Source of the DNA: Paralichthys olivaceus
Taxonomy: Eukaryota > Chordata > Actinopteri > Pleuronectiformes > Paralichthyidae
Reading direction: 5' to 3'
DNA: 64,000 nt
NCBI RefSeq assembly: GCF_024713975.1
Contig: NC_091102.1
Coordinates: 25,951,001 to 26,015,000, forward strand
Within the stretch, counting starts at the first letter, position 1; each line of letters begins with the position of its first letter. Shown here one piece after another: positions 14,301 through 23,300 of this stretch. A program made the position numbers and the translations under genes. The notes beneath the pieces were generated by a model. It worked only from the letters and a program-made list of their open reading frames with translations, did not search any database and was not told the DNA's origin.

Positions 14301-17262
14301 TTCCAAGAGTCTGTAAGAGTAGAACAGGAGGTAGAGCATTCAGTGACGATAAGATGGCCTACAGAGAGGAGGTCAGAACCCTGATATCTTGGTGCCAGGA
14401 CAACAACCTCCATCTCAATGTCAGCAAAACAAAGGCGCTGATCATGGACTACAGGAACAGAAAAGGAGTAGAACACGCCCCCCTCTCAATCAACGGGACT
14501 ATGAAGGAGCGAGTCAACAGCTTCAGGTTCCTCAGGGTTCTCAGTGATGACCTGATCTGGACTCACCACACAGACTCCATCACAAAGACAGCCAGACAAC
14601 AGCTCTTCTTCCTCCGCAGGATGCGGAGGCTCAACATAGATCCCAGGATTCTCGGTAACTTTTACAGGTGCAACATTGAGAGTATCCTGACTCGCTGCAT
14701 CAACGCCTGGTATGGTAGCTGCACCACCCTGAACCGCAAGGCTCTACAGAGGGCGGTGAAGTCTTCTCAGTGCATTACCAGGACGGAGCTGCCATACATG
14801 GAGGACCTCTACACTCAGCGGTGTAGGAAGAAGAGCAACCGGATCATTAAAGACCCCAATCACCCAAACCATAAACTGTTCTGCCTGCTGCCATCTGGCC
14901 AATGGTGCTGCAGCATCCGGACCCACACCACCAGGCTCAGAGACAGTTCCATCCTCAGGCCATAAGACTTTTAAACTCCTCCTACCTGCCATCTTCTCTG
15001 CAGCTTATAATATTTGTATGTTTATTATATTTAATTTTAATACTTTAGGTTTATTGTTATTTTATATATTCTATTTGATTTAGATTTTATTTTATTCCTT
15101 GTGTAATTTTCTGAGCATAGCTAGAGGGGAGCCTGGGACTCAAGCATTCCATTGCCAGCGACTGCTAAATGTAATTGTTGTGCATATGACAATAAACCCT
15201 TGAAGAATGAAGTTATAAATAAACTCAGTTTTTGCAGCGTTTACAGCTCTCTTATATCAGATGTAGAGGGTGCTGTAAGTTTTCATATGACACTCAGAGT
15301 TTGTCCTTTTTCCACCTTCTCTCAGCCAAGTACCAAAAATGTGCAATGCAGTATCCGCTGGACAGCATTTTACCAAATTTTGTACCAGTGGTCTGGGGGC
15401 AAAATCAAAAAAAAAGATCTGATGCAGGCTGGACGAATGGTGTAATTCTGATTGCTCACTTATCACAATGCTACTTGCACTGAAACGATGACATGAGTGA
15501 CTGTTCTCACTTAAGTAAACGGACTGAAGTGACTTTGCTCAAAGCCTGAAGCCTGGTTATTGCCTCTTTTTACTTGAAATATGGCTGATCGAGCTGCTTC
15601 CTCCCATAGACCAAATAAAGACTCGAACTTGTTCATTGCTGATTGCGACTATATTATTCTTTTTTTTCATTTTTGCATCCGTGTTGGAAATGTCATCAAC
15701 ATAGTGGGGTCCCTTGCTATGATCTCACATAGACCCTCTGCAGATTTTCTGCATACTTTATAGTAGGGCTGTCAACGAATATTCTAAATTCGAATACATA
15801 TTCGAATATTTTTAAAAACGAATATTCGATTGTGAAAATTAATATTCGACTTTGGAAAAAAACACATCAGTGGCTGCTTTGCGAGTGGGCACACTGCATG
15901 ACAGGTCAGGCCGCAGGAGTTGCACTTGCACAGCGTGACTCACTGCTGAAATTGAGACGCGACCAGGGTTTCCAGGCGGGTGGATAGAAATTTGGGCTTG
16001 TTTTGGATCGGTTCGGCAGAGTTTTGTAGCCGAAACACGGGCACTTCAGATCCTTCTTCCTGCGACCCTCTGCTCAGCAGGCAGCAGTCTCACTCACTCA
16101 ATCACTCATATACACACTCACATACACACACACAGCTCTGGCTGACGTGCCCCCTAAACTCGCAGCATACACTCCCACTACCTTAAGCTCACATCAGCCA
16201 CAGAGACCAGTTATTACCTTTACAGTCTATGGTTATTACTGACCGTTATTAACAAACTGTTTATTTAAATCAGAATGCGCATCGCGCATAGAGAGAGAGG
16301 GGGGGGGGGGGGGGGGGCGGTCTTTTTTTACGGTCTAAGTTTTGCGGTCTAAGTTTTACTTATTTTGTAATGTGTAGGTATGTTTTATGTTAAAACTGAG
16401 AAAAAAATATACAAGTATACAAGTAGTTATGTCTCGTTGTATTAGTTTGTCCGACTGTGACATAATGCGCATTGCGCATGCGCATATATTCGAATGGTTC
16501 GAATATATGTGTTTTTTTAGAGCGAATATTCTAATGTCATTTTGGAGCAATTTTGACAGCCCTACTTTATAGTAGGAGGGCTCTCACTTGGACATTTGCA
16601 TTCACTTCCTCCTGAGAAAATGTGGAGGATCTCTGGAGTTCAGTGCATGTCTGGAAGCAGCTTTAGTCATACATTTGGGTTTAGAATATACATCAGGTAT
16701 CTTTACCTTCTGTGTGGTACTTGACTCAGCATTATCTGTGGATTGTTTGGGCCTGGATCCAACATCAGACAGGAAGCTCACCCAGAGGTCATCTGATTTT
16801 TTCTTCAGTCTCTCTTCATCATCATCCTCTACCCCTCTGGGTTTGATCATCTCTTCCTGGGCTGGATTGGCCACTTGTGCTCCACCGCCATCCCTTCCTT
16901 CATTCTCAAATTTTAGTACTCCTTTCTTCCTTTTTCTGTAAATTGTTTATTTCAAGTATATCACTGAATGTAAGTCGTTTTAATTGGTACCAGCTCCTTT
17001 TAATAAGAAAAGCCAAAGATTTATCTTACTTTACGCTAATCAATTATTAAACACATTAAGGAAGAGTTAATGAAATCACATTCACCTCATGCTGATGGCC
17101 TTCGTCTTCCTTTTTGTTTTGCTGACATCATCAGGATGTGGTACATCATCATCTGCGTTCAGAGGGTCTTCCTTTAAACACTCATTAATGTCATCCTCGC
17201 TGAGATTATTATCTAAGGAGAAAGACGAATGACGAGTCAGAGATATTGAAGATCAATAAGAT

Positions 17263-17308
<46 letters not shown>

Positions 17309-20300
17309 CATACTGCTCAAAAAAAGTAAAGGAACACGCATATACTGTATAATTGTTGTATATATATATAAAATTATCATATTGTGTATATAATTTTTAC
17401 AGTATAGGACCAAGTCTGTTAAACTTTAGGGATATCAATCAAAGTAATTGTGAATCAATTTCACTTGCTTTGCTGCAAATAAAAGTGACAAAAGGTGCAA
17501 AGAGGCAAAAGCAAGACAGCCCCTCAAAAGGGAATGGTTTTGCATGTGGTGGCCACAAATAATTGTTCTCTCCTTATCCTTCCTGACTGATTCTTTTTTA
17601 GTTTATGTTCTGCTAGTGTCCTTTCTACTATTCACAAAGGTAGTCCAGCTCCTCCAGGATGGCACATCTATATGTACAGTTGCAAGAAGGTTTGCAGTGT
17701 CTCCCAGCACAGACTCAAGAGGACAGAGGAGATACAAGGAGAGCTTGACAGGGCTGTAGATGGATCCAGCAGCTGGACCGGTATCTGCTTCTTTGTGGAA
17801 AGGAGGAACCTCAACCAACATCAGAGGTAGAACGACCACAGACAATTATTGCAACAATACGCCGCAACCAGGACAGGGAGTTGGTAGAGCACCCTTGTAT
17901 TGTGACAGTGCTAGGGTGCACATCTTTCTGGAGGGGAGGTCGCTATTTTCTAGGGGTGTGAAAAAAATCAATGCGGCAATATATTGCAATACTTTGTCTC
18001 CCGATATAATGGATTTGTCAGCTCCTAATATAGATTTTTTTTTTTTTTGATCAAGGTTTTTTTATTAGAATTTTCAAATAGTAGATAGTACCCCAGAGGG
18101 GCTTAACAGACAAAAAATAACATACAAACAGACATAATAACACTAAAGGAACAAATACAACATCCCCCTCCAACACCCCCACCCAGTACCAGACAAAGAA
18201 CATACATATTACACATTACACAGCCAGACCACCATAAAAGAAAAAGAGCAAGAGAAATACAATTACAGGCAATAGTTACATAGCAATGCTGTCAGCATCC
18301 ATATCTTCAACAAAGGTCAAAAAAGGTTGCCAAATTATGTAAAATTTCTTAGTCGCTCCCCTGACAGTATATCTAATCTTTTCTAATTTAAGATGGCACA
18401 TGACTTCTCTGATCCAGTGACTATATATCTGTGCAATAGGATCTTTCCATTTAAACAATATTAATCTCCTGGCTAGGAGAGTGCAGAAGGTCATCATGCT
18501 GATTTCACACCAAATATAAGGGGAATCCTCCGGGGTCACCCCAAACAGTGCAACAAGAGGAGAGGAGGTCTCACTACAATTCCTAGTATCTTAGAAAAAG
18601 TCTCAAATATAGATTGCCAAAATGTGTACAGCTTCGGGCATGTCCAAAACATGTGCAACAGAGTAGCTGGAGCCTGTCTGCATCGATCACATGTGGGATC
18701 TATATCGGAATTAATCTTAGAGAGTTTCGCTTTAGACCAATGCAGACGGTGAACAATTTTAAATTGGACAACTGCATGTCTGAGACATATGGAGGAGGAG
18801 AAAATTCTTTGGATTACTTTGTGCCAATTATCATCTGAAATTGATTTGCCTAAGTCTGTTTCCCATTTACTCTTAAGGAGATTTAAAGGTGTCAAATTAT
18901 GCATGCTAAGTAAATCAAAGATAACACTTATTGTCTGCTTTCTGGCCAGTTTACATTTAAATATTGAGTCCAACAAAGAATTTGAGGGGCACAATGGGAA
19001 AATATCTGAATTTGAGGCTACAAAGTTCATAAGCTGCAAATATTTATAAAAATTTGACCTGGGGATATCATATTTCTGTATTAGCTGCTTGAAAGAGACA
19101 AAAACACCATCAATATAAAGATCAGACAATAAGACAGCCCCCTTTCTAGACCAAATATCGAATGTCTTATCCATCAATGATGGGATAAACAGGTGATTAT
19201 TTGCAATTGGCCCAGTAAGTGACAGGTCCGTAAGAGAGAAATATCTTCTAAACTGATTCCAAATTTTGATTGAGTGTACAACAGGATTAGAGGTAAAGCT
19301 AGACAGAGGTTGTGTGAATGGTAATTTAGCGCACAGTAGGGCTGCCAGGGAGGTGGACCCAATGGATGCCCCCTCCATAATTGTCCATCCGGGGGCTGTA
19401 GCACTATCCCTCATCCAGTACAGCAGCGATCTTATGTTAGCCGCCCAGTAGTAGTACATGAAGTTTGGGAGTGCCATCCCTCCCTTCGCACGAGGTCTCT
19501 GTAGTATACATCTTTTGATCCATGGAAGCTTATTGTTCCAAATAAAGGCTGATATCTGATTATTTAGTTTTTAAAAAAAAAAGGATTTTGTAAGAAACAC
19601 CAGGAGACACTGGAAAACATATAAAAATTTAGGCAGCACACTCATCTTTATAGTATTGATTCTGCCCCCCAGGAAGAGAGGCAGGGGGTCCCACCGTTCA
19701 ATGTCATGCTTCAGATTAGATTACAGAGGCTGATAGTTAGCTAAATATAAATCTTTATGACTGTGCGTAACCCACACCCCAAGATACTTGAATTTCTTTG
19801 GACTAATTTTAAAAGGAAATGAGTCTGGGAGTACCTGGTCTATCCCCTCACCAACAGGCATCAATTCACTCTTCTGAGTATTGACCTTGTAGCCCGATAT
19901 TTTGCCAAAATCTTCAAGTAGGACCATTAATTTAGGGAGACTCAGAAGGGGCTGTGAAATGAACAATAGCATATCATCTGCATAAAGTGAAACTTTATGC
20001 TCTATCCCTGCACGCTGGATCCCCCTGATATCAGCATTCTGTCTTAGCGCCAAGGTAAGTGGTTCCATCGCAACAGCAAATAGCAGTGGTGACAAAGGAC
20101 ATCCCTGCCTTGTACCACGCTGGAGCTCAAAATAGGTGGACAGATTATTATTAGTACGTACAGCCGTCCTCAGAGATGTATATAAAGGTTTAACCCATGA
20201 TATGAATCTGGGACCAAATCCAAATCTCTCCAGCGCGCTGAAAAGATAGCCCCACTCCACCCGGTCAAATGCCTTTTCAGCGTCGAGTGAGAGCACTAAT

Positions 20301-23300
20301 TCTGGGGTACCAGGTGGAGAAGGGCTATAGAGGATATTGAAAAGACGTTTGATATTAAAAAAGGAGTAACGATTTCTAATAAAACCTGTTTGGTCTGATG
20401 AAATGATGGATGGGAGAACCCCCTCCAAGCGACGCGCCAAAATTTTAGCAAGGATTTTAACATCTGTATTTAGTAAAGAAATTGGACGGTACGAGCTGCA
20501 CTCAAGGGGGTTCTTGTCCTTCTTAAGGAGTAAGGAGATAACTGCTTCACGCATAGTAGATGGTAGGGCTTTCAATGAGAGTGACTCCTTGAAAACCAAC
20601 ACTAACAAAGGGGAGAGCTGTCTTAAAAACTTTTTATAAAAATCTGTTGCATAACCATCCGGTCCTGGGGATTTGCCACTTTGCATTAAGCCAATCGCTG
20701 ATGCTATCTCCCCGACCGAGAGGTCCTCCTCCAGCCCTGCGGCCTCCCCTGGATCTAAGGACGGAACGTGCAGGGTCTTAAAAAAGTCTTCCAATACAGA
20801 GCGGTCTACAGATGAGTCGGAACCTTATAATGACATATAAAAAGTTTGAAAACAGGAGTTAATTTTAAGACTAGCTGTACATTTTGAGCCCTGCTCATCA
20901 TTTATTTCAGGGATGGTCTGATTAGCAGTTCTCTGTCTCAACTGGTGAGCGAGAATCCGTCCAGCCCTTTCCCCGTGCTCATAAGACCCATGTCGTGATT
21001 TGGAGATAGGCTACTCAGCCTGTCTTGTTGATAAAAGATCAAACTCTGTCTGCAGTGACATACGCTTTTTCATAGAGTCTGCAGAAGGAAGATGGCTATG
21101 TAACCTATCTAGCTCAAGAATCTCTTCCGCCAATTCTTTAAGTCGAGCAGTGTTCACTTTTCTCTGATTAGCACAAAACGAGATAACCTGACCTGGTAAA
21201 TATGCCTTCAATGACTCCCAAATAGTTAGATAAGACATTCCAGGTGTTTGATTAATATTTAAAACAATGAAATTTCAGATGCAATAAAACTATTAAAAGC
21301 GTCATATGACAGAGGCAGAGGGTTGAGTCTCCAAGGGCGATAAATGGATTGTGTATCTGGGATGCTCACAGTCATAGTCAAAGGGCAGTGATCTGAGATA
21401 ACTATGGGTCCATATTTACATGTGATTATGAGGGGAAGTAATCTTTTGTCCAAAAAAAAAAGTCTATACAGGAGTACGTGTTATGAACCGAGGAGAAAAA
21501 TGAGTAACTCCTGGAAGCAGGGTTACGAAAACGCCACACATCCACTACTCCATATGAGTCAAGGAAAAGCTGGATAGAGCGTGCCGACCTAGACAGGGAC
21601 GATGATCTGGGTGAACTACGATCTAACATAGGGGAGAGCGTACAGTTCATGTCACCGCCAAGGATAAGGTAATGCGATGTCATATTTGGTAAGCGGGAGA
21701 AGAAATTGGTGAAGAACATTGAATCGTCCCAATTTGGTGCTTAAACATTTGCCAAGATGACTGGAAATGTATAAATTTGTCCTACAACAATAATATAGCA
21801 CCCAGCGGGATCAGCCTCTATGCTTGTAAACGGTGTATTTCTATCAATTAATATAGCTGTCCCCCTAGCTTTCGAATGGTAATTAAAGTGAAATATCCGC
21901 CCTGACCACTCCCCTCTCAATCGAGAATGGTCCACTGTCCGTAGATGTGTCTCCTGAAGAAATGCAGTATTTATATTAAGCTGCTTCAGATGTGTGAATA
22001 CTTTTTTTTCGCTTTAAAGGATGATTAAGTGACTTGACATTCCAGCTCACGAAGTTAACCATGCTACCATCTGATCCTCTGAGAATATTGATATCAGTCA
22101 TAATAAGGGGAAAAAGCTGAATATCTGAGCCCTACAGGAAGCCCAACATGACAGCAGATGGGCCATAAAACAGACGTCTGGCAAGTTAAATGCAATAAAG
22201 AAAAGTCTGGTACACCCTCCCCATAACCCCACACCCATCCCACCCCCCTTAGCACCTACAGGAACAGGTGCACACCGAACCCTTCAGAAACAAATCCGCA
22301 CATTTAGTGGTTGTGTGGATAAACTCTAGAGCCTACTACTCAGGCTCCCGCCGTACCCCTGATATGTAAAGGAAATTCAAAAAGCACATCCTGTCACAAA
22401 ACAACTAGCAGCAGCACATGAACCAATAATATGGATCAGGATTCTAAATAAAAATCACTTCAAAAATAACCTGCTGCATATGAAATAGGGCCTGGAGAAT
22501 TCCCACCCATTAGCCCAAATAGAAGATAAATGAAACCATGACATTCATGTAATTACTGTGCAACCCAAGTTATGTCCAAGACTGTGCCAGGGTCTTATAA
22601 CCATAAAAATTAAAACAACAACAACTGCATATCCATACATTACCGTATTAAAAATAAAATTAAGGCCTGGAAGACTCCTCTCATCAGTCTATATATAACA
22701 AAAATAAAACAGCAGTGTTGATCATCCTACTTCAAAAGTCTGTTCAAACAAATATCGTCCCGTCAGCTAAAATGAAATACAACTTCCACGCCTCCAGTTC
22801 GATAGATGGCGCAGAAGAGCTGTGTGTTGTCGTGGCATTTTCAGCAGTGGCAGATAGAGGCAAACATTGCTGACAAAATAATAACGCCGCCGCAATTCAA
22901 AGCCGATGTTTGGAAGCACTTCAGCTTCCAATTTAAAACAGGGAGTAAAAACGGAGTTGGAGAAAGAAAATGCCGTTGGCAAGCTTTGTTTCGCTGCCGT
23001 GAGATACAGTGGGAACACCACCAATTTATGAACTCATCTATCAAGACACCACTCCGCGATAGAGGCAGCCGCCGAAACACGTTGAGCCAAAGCAAACTAC
23101 GCTGGGTAACTTCCTACCATCTACATCACCTTGTGCTCAGCGGATCACAGAGTCATTGGTTGTTATTACCTGATCTGAATTCTACTACCTTAATTATAGG
23201 GAGTGACTATAATTGTTACCTAGATCCCTATCACCTTTATTCTTCATAAAGGGTAAGGCGTAAACGCAGAGAAGGCATACTATTCCTCTCAGCCCATGAA

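Larger units (their letters stand above)
11384..14343 (+). pseudogene. L2-like LINE (EN to RT), nested and 3' truncated
   Basis: The plus strand shows EN pieces ([11 protein letters not shown] at about 11480, ETWQQ at 11565, VGDFNIHV at about 12055), linker/RT pieces ([17 protein letters not shown] at 12770), and after a nested insertion at 12900-13703 the RT thumb ([64 protein letters not shown]). It stops at 14343, where another LINE is joined. There are many stops. The same family is present in reverse at 48789-51505. Confidence 0.75.

Noticed and set aside
18614..19049. Plus-strand open frames over 18.6-19.05 kb
   Set aside because: They are antisense to the L1-type ORF2 C-terminus, whose reverse-strand reading shows clear family motifs.
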